This document shows positions 52,516-61,354 of a stretch of 64,000 bases of DNA, in pieces (position 1 is the stretch's first letter; each line of letters starts with the position of its first letter). Where the stretch lies: the NCBI RefSeq assembly GCF_900115435.1, contig NZ_FOWK01000002.1, positions 124,001 through 188,000 of the forward strand. Reading direction: 5' to 3'. The position numbers and the translations under genes are program-made. This DNA is from Prevotella sp. tf2-5. Lineage in GTDB: Bacteria; Bacteroidota; Bacteroidia; Bacteroidales; Bacteroidaceae. The notes under the pieces were generated by a model. That model was not told the origin of the DNA. It worked only from the letters and a program-made list of their open reading frames with translations, and searched no databases.

Positions 52516-53970
52516 ATGAATTACGGACAATTCCTAAATATGATTCCTGAGTTTTATCTCGTTATCATTTTGTTAGCGGTTTTTGTGATTGACTTCATTG
52601 TACACCATAGTGAGAAGAAGCATGATATCCTTTTTTCAGTGACAGTAGCACTGATGGTAGTGTTGCCTGTGCGCATCGCATTACTGTCAGAACCCTCACA
52701 GGCTTTTGGTGGCATGTATGTTGCCTCTCTGGCATCCAATGTCATGAAGATTATCCTGAGTGTCGGAACAGTGATCGTACTGATTATGGCAGAGCCTTGG
52801 CTGAAGAATGAGGCAAAGCGGTACGACGGTGAGTTCTATTTGCTGGTACTCTCCACACTTTTGGGTATGTTCTTTATGGTGTCAAGTGGTAATTTCCTCA
52901 TGTTCTTCCTCGGATTGGAGATGGCGAGTGTGCCGATGGCATGTCTGGTAGCTCTCAACAAACTGAAGAAAGATTCTGCTGAGGGTGCCGCCAAGTATAT
53001 TATCACCGCTACATTCTCCAGTGCTGTGATGCTGTATGGTATCTCGTTTATTTACGGCTCTGTGGGTACGCTCTATTTCGATGATGTGACGCAGCGCATT
53101 GCTTCTTTCGCACAGCATAAAAGTCAGGTACCCATGCTCATTATGGGTCTGGTGTTCTTCTTCAGTGGACTGGGCTTCAAGCTCTCGCTGGTACCTTTCC
53201 ATTTCTGGACTGCCGACACCTATCAGGGTGCTCCGACACCTGTGACGGGTTATCTGAGCGTGGTATCAAAAGGTGCGGCAGCCTTTGCGCTGATGACGAT
53301 CCTGATGAAGGTATTCGCACCCTTGACGGCTTATTGGGAGTATATGCTCTATATCGTTGTCGTTCTCAGTATCACGGTTGCCAACCTCTTTGCCATTCGT
53401 CAGAAAGAGTTGAAACGGTTTATGGCATTCAGTTCTATCTCTCAGGCAGGATATATCATGCTTGCTGTTATCGGAAGCAGTCAGGCTGGTATGGCAGCAC
53501 TGATGTATTACATCTTGGTGTACGTTGTTGCCAATATGGCTGTGTTCACCGTCATCTCTACAGTAGAGCAGAATAATGGTGGTACGACGATGATGCATAG
53601 TTATAACGGACTCTATCAGACGAACCCCAAACTGTCGTTCCTGATGACACTCGCCTTGTTCTCACTGGCTGGTATCCCACCGTTCGCAGGTATGTTCTCG
53701 AAGTTTTTCGTGTTCATGGCGGCTGCAGAACAGGGCTCGTTCTGGGCATATTTCGTAGTGTTTATCGCCTTGATTAACACAGTAGTGTCACTCTACTACT
53801 ATCTGTTGATAGTGAAGGCAATGTACATCAAACCATCTGAGAATCCGTTGCCTACCTTCAAGACAGAAAGTAGTACGCGTCTTGCTCTTGCTATCTGCAC
53901 GGCAGGTATCGTGCTCTTCGGTGTCTGCTCTTGCATCTACGACTGGTTGTTTGCCAGCTCAGCCATGTGA
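52516..53970 (+). CDS. nuoN: NADH-quinone oxidoreductase subunit N
   Basis: A 484-residue antiporter-like membrane subunit. [57 protein letters not shown] and [21 protein letters not shown] identify it. Last gene of the operon; a strong hairpin terminator begins 26 nt after the stop. No nuoE, nuoF or nuoG lies before or after. Confidence 0.95.
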   Translation: MNYGQFLNMIPEFYLVIILLAVFVIDFIVHHSEKKHDILFSVTVALMVVLPVRIALLSEPSQAFGGMYVASLASNVMKIILSVGTVIVLIMAEPWLKNEAKRYDGEFYLLVLSTLLGMFFMVSSGNFLMFFLGLEMASVPMACLVALNKLKKDSAEGAAKYIITATFSSAVMLYGISFIYGSVGTLYFDDVTQRIASFAQHKSQVPMLIMGLVFFFSGLGFKLSLVPFHFWTADTYQGAPTPVTGYLSVVSKGAAAFALMTILMKVFAPLTAYWEYMLYIVVVLSITVANLFAIRQKELKRFMAFSSISQAGYIMLAVIGSSQAGMAALMYYILVYVVANMAVFTVISTVEQNNGGTTMMHSYNGLYQTNPKLSFLMTLALFSLAGIPPFAGMFSKFFVFMAAAEQGSFWAYFVVFIALINTVVSLYYYLLIVKAMYIKPSENPLPTFKTESSTRLALAICTAGIVLFGVCSCIYDWLFASSAM

Positions 53971-53996
53971 TATTCAATAAATTTCAGATAGAAAAG

Positions 53997-54021
53997 GAGC
54001 ATCTTCGGATGCTCTTTTTTT
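53997..54021 (+). terminator. intrinsic terminator of the nuo operon
   Basis: GAGCATC pairs with GATGCTC around a TTCG tetraloop, followed by seven T. Confidence 0.92.
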
Positions 54022-54105
54022 GTCCTTTTCTTGATTTAGGTCATCGAAAAGCCCCTTTTTTGCTCTTTTGTGCGCGATAACAGAACAACAAATCATAAAA
54101 GTCCT

Positions 54106-54115
54106 TAACTTTGCA
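54106..54115 (+). promoter_or_regulatory. -7 promoter box for the small beta-barrel gene
   Basis: TAACTTTGCA, 64 nt above the ATG at 54180. Confidence 0.65.
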
Positions 54116-54179
54116 CCGCAATTCAAAAAGAATGCAAAAAACATTAGGATAATTATTAATTAAAGAAAGGTAAAAGATT

Positions 54180-54710
54180 ATGAAAAAGATTTTGATGACT
54201 CTCGTTGCCGTTGCTATGGCAACAACCATGAACGCTCAGTGGTATGTTGGTGGTACCGTAGGTTACAACTACACTAAGGACAAGAACACAGACGTTAAGT
54301 CTAACACGTTCGTGATTACGCCTGAGCTGGGTTACAATCTGAATGAGAAGTGGGCTGTAGGTATGAAGATTGGTTATGCTTATAATAAGGTTGACGATGC
54401 AAAGAGCAATGAGTTTGTTGTAAATCCTTACGCTCGTTACACTTTCGTAAAGCTTGACAAGGTAAACTTCTTCGTTGATGGTGGTTTCGAGTACAACTAT
54501 GTCAAGGTTGAGGATGATAGCGCTAACGGCTTTGGTATCAGCTTCAAGCCAGGTGTTGCTGTTAATCTGAACGAGAAGATCAGCTTTGTAGCTCACGTAG
54601 GTAACTTCGGATGGTCTTCTGCTAAGGCTAAGAATGCCAAGTCTGTACAGTCTGTTGACTTAGGTCTGAATCTGGCTTCTGTTGACTTCGGTCTGTACTA
54701 CAACTTCTAA
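54180..54710 (+). CDS. small outer-membrane beta-barrel protein (OmpA/OmpW-barrel type)
   Basis: A 176-residue protein with signal peptide MKKILMTLVAVAMATTMNAQ. The remainder alternates polar and aromatic residues in eight strand-like stretches (WYVGGTVGYNY, FVITPELGYNLNEKWAVGMKIGYAY, FVVNPYARYTFVKL, NFFVDGGFEYNYVKV, GISFKPGVAVNLNEKISFVAHVG) and ends in an aromatic residue (VDFGLYYNF), as outer-membrane barrels do. Its codons are uniformly those of well-expressed genes here (GCT, AAG, GTT, CGT rich), suggesting high expression. Function unknown. Confidence 0.85.
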   Translation: MKKILMTLVAVAMATTMNAQWYVGGTVGYNYTKDKNTDVKSNTFVITPELGYNLNEKWAVGMKIGYAYNKVDDAKSNEFVVNPYARYTFVKLDKVNFFVDGGFEYNYVKVEDDSANGFGISFKPGVAVNLNEKISFVAHVGNFGWSSAKAKNAKSVQSVDLGLNLASVDFGLYYNF

Positions 54711-54747
54711 TTAAAGTAAAAGCATTATATTTAAATAAATTTCCTAT

Positions 54748-54780
54748 GGAGGGGTACATCTTCGGATGTACTCCTTTTTT
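54748..54780 (+). terminator. intrinsic terminator of the small barrel gene
   Basis: GGGTACATC pairs with GATGTACTC around TTCG, followed by CC and six T. Confidence 0.9.
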
Positions 54781-54863
54781 ATTGTTATTGTTTTTTCTAC
54801 GTAGGGAATGCAGCATTCTTGGCTTTCTTGGTGCATAAACATTTATTCTTTTTTTGAAAATTC

Positions 54864-54894
54864 TTTGGAGTTTTAGAAATATTTACTATATTTG
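54864..54894 (+). promoter_or_regulatory. promoter of the structured RNA
   Basis: TTTG at 54864-54867, a 19-nt spacer, then TATATTTG at 54887-54894. Predicted transcription start is near 54900, at the first base of the structured region. Confidence 0.65.
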
Positions 54895-54900
54895 CAATCG

Positions 54901-55110
54901 GAGTGGGAAGGACTTACTCCAGCAGAAGAAGCGTTATGCTCCCAACTAGCGAGATGAAAACCTAGGAAATTTTCAAAGCAAGGCTGAATAAAGCAGGAGG
55001 GCAGAACGGCTTCCACGTATAGGCGTGGGGGTGTACTCCATTTTCTTTATTCAGGTTTTCTTAGGACCTTCATCTCGGAACTGGCAAAAGCAGTCCCGCG
55101 CTTCTGCTGT
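54901..55110 (+). ncRNA. about 210-nt structured RNA, 6S-like architecture or mRNA leader
   Basis: Nested helices are visible. Closing stem: 54920-54928 with 55101-55109 (CAGCAGAAG/CTTCTGCTG) extended by GCG/CGC. Open central region: 54934-54949 opposite 55078-55096, the latter holding a small hairpin (ACTG/CAGT). Then 54950-54958 with 55069-55077 (CGAGATGAA/TTCATCTCG), 54961-54969 with 55057-55065 (one G-U), 54984-54993 with 55045-55054 (CTGAATAAAG/CTTTATTCAG) and a tip hairpin CCACG/CGTGG. A rod with a central bubble and a 3'-side hairpin is the 6S RNA plan. No terminator separates it from the protease gene, so it could instead be that gene's leader. Structure is well supported; identity is not. 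Confidence 0.55.
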
Positions 55111-55148
55111 GGTTGAAAATGAACTATAACATTCTTAGGAAAAGTAAA

Positions 55149-58100
55149 ATGATGAGGAATTTGGTATTACTATTAACAATGCTTGCCACTGGGTTATTGG
55201 TGAAAGCAGGTGAAGTCACAGAGCAGCAGGCTTTGAGTAAGGCACAACAGTTCTTTAACAGCCATCGTACGGTGCAGGGTACACGTCGAGCATCTGCTGT
55301 AACAGCTACATCGCTTAAGTTGGTGTATGTTGGCGCAATGCCTGGTTCGTCAGAGACAGTGAATGTTCATACCAGAAGGGCATCAGGAAGTAATGAGTCA
55401 CCAGTGTCACCGTGCTTCTATGTGTATAACGCTGACGACAATTCTGGGTTCGTCATCATCTCTGCCGACGATGCTGCCGACCCCGTTATCGGCTATAGTT
55501 TCTCAGGCTCTTTCGACCCAGACGACATACCCGATGGCCTGCAGTTTATGCTGAACAGGTATGCTAAGCAGATAGCGTCGCTCCGAACTTCAGGAAACAA
55601 AGGGGCCACCAGGAGAGCCCCCGAGGCTGGAAGTATCGTGGTGGATAAGCTGCTGAGCACCACGTGGGGACAGGGGTATCCATACAACTCTAAGGTACAT
55701 GGGCTGCCTGCGGGTTGTACGAATACGGCGTTGGCACAAATCATTAACTACTATCGGTATCCAAAAACTATAAAGAAAGAATCGCCTACCTCTATTCCTT
55801 ATTACAGAGGAGGCAACTTCCCTTTAGCAACTATTCCTGTCGACGGCCATACTTCTATATATGATTACTCTTCCTTCAAAGATAGTTATGGCAGTCTTGG
55901 TACCATATCCACCACAGAGGCAGAGAAAATCGGTTCTTTCTTCCTTGACATTTCTACGGGCACATATTCTAAAAGCGGGACAGCATCTCTGGCAGGTTTG
56001 CCTAGTTTGATTGAGTTTTATTATGAGATACTGGGCTATGACCCCTTTGCCTATTTTTATCTGATAGCGAATGCCGCACACTACGAAGAAGAGGGACGAC
56101 AAATCCTCTGCAAGGAACTTGACAATGGCAGGCCCGTCTTTGCTGGTGCTCCTGGTCGGCTTGGAAATCATGCCTTTGTTCTTGACGGCTATGCCAATGA
56201 CGGCAGTTTCCATGTCAATTGGGGATGGGCTGGCAAAAGCGATGGATGGTTCAAGATGTACGTAAGCAACGACGTGGGCTATTTGGAAGATGAAAACAAT
56301 TTTATTATCACTTATATTGGTTTCGCTCCTCCAGCCGACAAGGTACACCCCGTGGTCAGGGAATATCAGAAGGAACTTGACTGTGACATAACAGAGACTC
56401 TGGTTCCAGGTTCGCAGCAGACCTTTGAGAGCAAGTTTACAGTCACTAACGTAGAGTATGGCGTTGACAGCGTTGGCCTGGCGATTATGGACGGTTCGAA
56501 AATAAGCCGTATCATTAGCAAAAGTGTTCCGATTGACACATATGTGGATTACGGGGTGCTTACCGGAAAGGGGACCAATGATGTTGGCGAAGAGTACACC
56601 GATTACATAACTATGCGGAAAGACCTGAAAGGTATTAAGACCACCTTCTATGTGCCTGAAAACAATACTTCTGAAGACATCACCTGTCAGCTCGCCATGG
56701 TCTATCTCGCCGAGGGTAAGTGGCAGCTGCCAAACAAGTATCCGAGTTCTCTTTCCGACACACCCGTCCTCGCGGAGCCACTCACCATCAAGGTTGCACC
56801 CAAGGGAGTTTTCAGCATGAAGTATGGTGTTGGACAAATGACCAGCGTCTCTTTAGACCCTGAGGAGAACCCCTTCGCCTACGAAACGGATACTATTCTC
56901 GTCAACGGCAGTTTCCAACCTGTCACTACACATACCCTGAGCAATTGCCAAAACGTCAAGATGTGGTTTAAGCTTGAAAACGATGAACAAGGAATCCCGT
57001 TCCATGGCGACGTCAAATTTGAGATGATACGCCATGAAGACCAGAAGACAGTTTTCTCTACAGTTTTGGAAGATGTATATGTGTCGACAAGAGGAGGAAT
57101 GAACCAGCCTGAATTTGATGTGACCATCGACAATCTGCCTCCCGGCACTTATTTCCCACGTGCCGAGGGTAAGATATATATTAGAAAGGATGGGGAACAG
57201 ACCTTTGAACTGCTGACAGAGAACAAATTTATGGACTTTTCTTTTTCCGCTGGTTTAAACGTCTGGGAAGGCTACAAGGTTCTTGACAAAGAAGCAGCCG
57301 AGGAAATAGCCGCTCCCTATATCACGAAATTCTGGTGGACAGCTGATGACGACAGACCGTGGGACATCAACAATGTTGAATGGGGTGGTCATCCCGAAGG
57401 CATTGCCAGTGGGTTTAAGCATTATCTTTATCCGAAATGCCAAAGTGGTTATAACGTGACGGTGCATAATCCGAGCAGTAAATCCAAGAGAATTGCCCTG
57501 CTCTTCACCAATTTCCCCGGTACTGACACCCAGTACCACCCTGCTACAGACACCTTGCAGATGGTGGAGAAGGTTCTTGCTCCCAAGGAGACTTATACTT
57601 ACACGAATAAGTTTGAAAGCAAGAAGCCTGGCGACCAACTGTACTTGCATGCCGAGTATCAAGGTTTGGACGAGCATCTGCTGTGGTTCAAGCCAGGTGT
57701 CTATGAACTAATGGCCCGTGCTCATTCTGGCAGTGAAGAGGAAGGTGTCTATAAAGACAAAGCCCACGCGGTGTATCTTGGCGATTCTGAAAAGGGTATA
57801 GCTAAAGGCCTTGGATATCTGGATCAAGATCGCTATTTCAGAGGCGGAGCCTACCGTTTCTATGCGGACACGGTGGAGACAAAGCATTACGAGCAGTTCC
57901 CTAACTTCAGGTTTGGCAGTTTCGATAGCTATTATAGCGATTATACTGACTCATTGGTTGTCAATTACAAAAACGATATTTGGTATTCCATTAACGGTTA
58001 TGATGAATGGGAAACGCCCGATGTCCACTTTAGTTTCAGTTTCGAAGACGAGTTGGGACGATACATCACTCCTCCTCCAGTCGACTCCACCATCACAGAG

Positions 58101-61100
58101 ATATATGATGCCGATAAAAAGCTTCTCTATATTACGAGAGTACAGAGTTATGGTTCTAAAGATGAAAAGTCCGCAAGGGGAGTGTTTTGGAATGCTTCGT
58201 GCAACGTTCCTCGCCCTATGGGTAAATGTTATATGAAGCTCTACTTCAAGGTGCTTGAACATGTATATCCCCTTCTTGGCGACAACGAGTTCATCCCGGT
58301 AATGGCATTAGACAGTGTCGGTATAGATGAATACAAGCTAACACATGACTCACAATATCGTATGCATGTTGCCGGCGAGATATATGATTTTAAAGTCGAC
58401 GACAACGTCCTGGTGCGAGGTGCGACAACCGACCTGAAATACTGTATTAAGAATAACTCACCAAGCTATGTCTTCAACGGTACTATAGCTGTATATTCTG
58501 AGAAAAACCATGATGGCGAAGTGTTGGCGGCAAATACTAAACTGTCTGACGATATCCCTATCTCCATCAACCCCTATGCGACGGCTTATGGAGCTATACC
58601 AGTGTCCATACCGACAGACTTCGATGTGAATGACCCGGATGTGGATCTGTATGTTGTGGCTACAGACGAATACGGAAATCAGAAAACCGTTGATGATGGG
58701 TTTAATTTAAAAGGGGTATTCAGCATTCCTGTTGTAGACAACCAAGTCATCGTTTCCGTGCTGCCGTCGGAATGTGAGTATGGTGAAACCGTGGTGCCGG
58801 AAATCAGGGTGAGTGGAGGCTGCCCTGGGAAGACTTTCGAGTGGACGACACCGCCGACGATAGAATGCACGGCTAATGCCGATTCGCCGGCAGGTGTCTA
58901 CGAAGTGTATGTCAGTGGCGGCGAGGGTAATATTCCTATTAGTGATTATCGTGGCAATATTATGAAGATAAAACCTGCCAAGGCAACAATCAAACCTCGT
59001 GACGTGACCAGAGAGACGGGAGAGGACAACCCCGCATTGACATACGACATCACAGGACTGAAGAATGGGGACACCGAAGAGGTGCTGCTGTTCAAGCCAG
59101 AACTGGTCTGCGAGGCAATCAGTGACAGCAAGGCAGGGACCTATCCTATCACTATCAAGAACGCGATAAAAGCCGTGAACTATGACTTTACGGTGGAAGA
59201 GGGTATCATGACGGTAGAAGCACCCGCTGACCCGGGCATAGCACAGATTATTGTTGGCAACTACTCAAGAGAGTATGGCGACGACAACCCCGTCTTCCAG
59301 ATTGTTATCAATCCACAGCAGACTGCTACAGACACGCTGGACGTCAACGGACGGCATCATTATGCTGCAGCAGGCAGCACGGAACCGGAATGGGAAGAAA
59401 TGCCTACGATCACCATAGAGGCTACCAAGACATCGAAGCCTGGCACATATCCCATCAGCGTCACCGGAGGTAAACTGAAAGGATATAACGGTTTCGAAAT
59501 CATAGAACCGGGAATGCTGACAGTGAAGAAAGCCAACCTGCAGGTAATCGCACGAGACACTACACTGCGCTATCGCGAAGCCTGGAAACCCGAATACTTC
59601 GAGTATATTGGCTTCAAGAATGGCGAGAACCCCAGCGTCCTCGACACGGCACCGACACCAGACTACTATCAGCTGTTGGATGATGATGGCAGAATAAAGA
59701 CTTTGGTGCATAACCAGGTATACAACCCCACAGGAGGCGACGACGACTGCTATCATCTGGTCTTCCCACAACAGGAAGAGTTCTCTTCATTACGGTGGTG
59801 CTACGGCTACCTGAACGTGGTACCAGACACAATCCAGTTCTCTACAGGACCATTGCTGACGAGTACTTATGGCGACGTTAACGGTCCATTGTTACCAGAC
59901 GTGACGGCCTACGACCAGTTCCCGGCAACAGAATTACCAGAAGGCTATGCTGTCTATCAGGTACGGACAAAAGACGGAAGCTGGGTAATACCCATCAACG
60001 ACAGACTTGACGCAGGTGACCATCTACTACAAGATGACACGCTATTTGTCCATATCGGACTGGATACTGAGGAAGCAAGGAATGCATCTTATTTAGGTGA
60101 TGCTGGCTATGTGGCATACTATATTCCTACCTTAAGGGTGAAACCAGCAGAGTTATGGGTCCATGCAAGTACGGCTACATGGTGGGCTGTCAACTGGTTC
60201 AATATGCATGACGAGGTCAAGTTCTCTTATAGTGGATTCCAATGGGATGACAACGAAAGCGTCATTACACAAGAACCCACTTGGCGGCTGGCGGATGGTG
60301 AGATACCTCTTCCAGGCAATCACCAGATGGTAATAGACCAAGAGGCAAAAGCCAAGAACTACACCTTCAATTACGACCTCGGCTCTATCCTCATCAACAA
60401 GGCATCGCCAGCAACCTATTTCAGCCAGTTCGACAATGAATATGACGGTGAACTGAAATGGAAGGACGACATGGAATTCCTAAACACATACGTAGGAGGT
60501 ACTGATGTCTTGAGGATAGAAGACTATGGCATCTTTGGGTGCATCGAGAAGATTTTCCCAGGACGTTATGATGACTATTGGAACACCAATGGCAGGTTTT
60601 CCAAGCAATACGACTATCTGAACGACTTCAGCTTAGGCTATGACAAGGACACAGGTGTATCAACAGTTACATATGAAAAGGAAGGAGACTGTTATCTTGG
60701 GCTACGGCTTAACCTGCCTGCAGAGTTGTTCGATTATGCTAACAATGTATACATATCAAAGGATGTCCATGTCAAAAGACAGGGTATCGAACTGACTTTC
60801 CCAGCAGGTCAGCAGTGGCAGACGTTTGTCAGTGAAATGCCCTGTAAGTTGTCGGAGGGAAGTAACGCCAGGGTCTATGCCGTCTCAAGTGTTGACGACG
60901 AGAATGTCTATCTTGAGGAATATCCTGACGGCATTCCTGCCAACTGCATGGTGCTCGTAGGACTCGACAGTAAGCCTTTGGAGCCAACTACTATCACACT
61001 TGATTACTATGAACAGGCTTCCAGTATCCCAACACTCCTGATGGGTGGCATCTCCGAGACGACAGGTTTGACACCTTACCGCACATACGTGCTATACAAT

Positions 61101-61346
61101 GACGAGTTTGTCCTTAATAGCGGAACGTCCGTGGCTGCCGGCAGAGGATACCTCGCTAAGACGTCTGCTGAAGCCCGTCAGTATTTGGACATAGTCATTG
61201 ACGGAGAAGTGACATCTGTTCGGAAACCGACTTATATTCCGGGCAGTACTGACACTTGGTATGACCTGAACGGTCGCAAACTGAATGGTGCTCCTTCTAA
61301 GAAGGGCGTTTATCTGAGAAATAAAAGGAAAGTAACAATCAAGTAA
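55149..61346 (+). CDS. large C10-family cysteine protease with MBG repeats and sorting-type tail
   Basis: A 2065-residue secreted protein. Signal peptide MMRNLVLLLTMLATGLLVKA, propeptide (~25-140), then a streptopain-like catalytic domain: TTWGQGYPYNSK, catalytic Cys about 190 in PAGCTNTALAQIINYY, His about 341 in GNHAFVLDGY, and FHVNWGWAGKSDGWF. A long beta-rich middle (~420-1270) follows, then MBG-type repeats from ~1278 (IKPRDVTRETGEDNPALTYDITGLKNGD), more beta domains, and a tail WYDLNGRKLNGAPSKKGVYL. Bacterial C10 enzymes are usually 400-900 residues, so this is very long. TTG 55113 and ATG 55119 are alternative starts, but 55149 gives the best signal peptide. The MBG/dockerin gene follows directly. 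Confidence 0.85.
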   Translation: MMRNLVLLLTMLATGLLVKAGEVTEQQALSKAQQFFNSHRTVQGTRRASAVTATSLKLVYVGAMPGSSETVNVHTRRASGSNESPVSPCFYVYNADDNSGFVIISADDAADPVIGYSFSGSFDPDDIPDGLQFMLNRYAKQIASLRTSGNKGATRRAPEAGSIVVDKLLSTTWGQGYPYNSKVHGLPAGCTNTALAQIINYYRYPKTIKKESPTSIPYYRGGNFPLATIPVDGHTSIYDYSSFKDSYGSLGTISTTEAEKIGSFFLDISTGTYSKSGTASLAGLPSLIEFYYEILGYDPFAYFYLIANAAHYEEEGRQILCKELDNGRPVFAGAPGRLGNHAFVLDGYANDGSFHVNWGWAGKSDGWFKMYVSNDVGYLEDENNFIITYIGFAPPADKVHPVVREYQKELDCDITETLVPGSQQTFESKFTVTNVEYGVDSVGLAIMDGSKISRIISKSVPIDTYVDYGVLTGKGTNDVGEEYTDYITMRKDLKGIKTTFYVPENNTSEDITCQLAMVYLAEGKWQLPNKYPSSLSDTPVLAEPLTIKVAPKGVFSMKYGVGQMTSVSLDPEENPFAYETDTILVNGSFQPVTTHTLSNCQNVKMWFKLENDEQGIPFHGDVKFEMIRHEDQKTVFSTVLEDVYVSTRGGMNQPEFDVTIDNLPPGTYFPRAEGKIYIRKDGEQTFELLTENKFMDFSFSAGLNVWEGYKVLDKEAAEEIAAPYITKFWWTADDDRPWDINNVEWGGHPEGIASGFKHYLYPKCQSGYNVTVHNPSSKSKRIALLFTNFPGTDTQYHPATDTLQMVEKVLAPKETYTYTNKFESKKPGDQLYLHAEYQGLDEHLLWFKPGVYELMARAHSGSEEEGVYKDKAHAVYLGDSEKGIAKGLGYLDQDRYFRGGAYRFYADTVETKHYEQFPNFRFGSFDSYYSDYTDSLVVNYKNDIWYSINGYDEWETPDVHFSFSFEDELGRYITPPPVDSTITEIYDADKKLLYITRVQSYGSKDEKSARGVFWNASCNVPRPMGKCYMKLYFKVLEHVYPLLGDNEFIPVMALDSVGIDEYKLTHDSQYRMHVAGEIYDFKVDDNVLVRGATTDLKYCIKNNSPSYVFNGTIAVYSEKNHDGEVLAANTKLSDDIPISINPYATAYGAIPVSIPTDFDVNDPDVDLYVVATDEYGNQKTVDDGFNLKGVFSIPVVDNQVIVSVLPSECEYGETVVPEIRVSGGCPGKTFEWTTPPTIECTANADSPAGVYEVYVSGGEGNIPISDYRGNIMKIKPAKATIKPRDVTRETGEDNPALTYDITGLKNGDTEEVLLFKPELVCEAISDSKAGTYPITIKNAIKAVNYDFTVEEGIMTVEAPADPGIAQIIVGNYSREYGDDNPVFQIVINPQQTATDTLDVNGRHHYAAAGSTEPEWEEMPTITIEATKTSKPGTYPISVTGGKLKGYNGFEIIEPGMLTVKKANLQVIARDTTLRYREAWKPEYFEYIGFKNGENPSVLDTAPTPDYYQLLDDDGRIKTLVHNQVYNPTGGDDDCYHLVFPQQEEFSSLRWCYGYLNVVPDTIQFSTGPLLTSTYGDVNGPLLPDVTAYDQFPATELPEGYAVYQVRTKDGSWVIPINDRLDAGDHLLQDDTLFVHIGLDTEEARNASYLGDAGYVAYYIPTLRVKPAELWVHASTATWWAVNWFNMHDEVKFSYSGFQWDDNESVITQEPTWRLADGEIPLPGNHQMVIDQEAKAKNYTFNYDLGSILINKASPATYFSQFDNEYDGELKWKDDMEFLNTYVGGTDVLRIEDYGIFGCIEKIFPGRYDDYWNTNGRFSKQYDYLNDFSLGYDKDTGVSTVTYEKEGDCYLGLRLNLPAELFDYANNVYISKDVHVKRQGIELTFPAGQQWQTFVSEMPCKLSEGSNARVYAVSSVDDENVYLEEYPDGIPANCMVLVGLDSKPLEPTTITLDYYEQASSIPTLLMGGISETTGLTPYRTYVLYNDEFVLNSGTSVAAGRGYLAKTSAEARQYLDIVIDGEVTSVRKPTYIPGSTDTWYDLNGRKLNGAPSKKGVYLRNKRKVTIK

Positions 61347-61354
61347 AAAGATTG

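Noticed and set aside
55824-56837. 337-codon minus-strand frame within the C10 protease
   Set aside because: Antisense shadow over the conserved catalytic domain; no promoter or motif.
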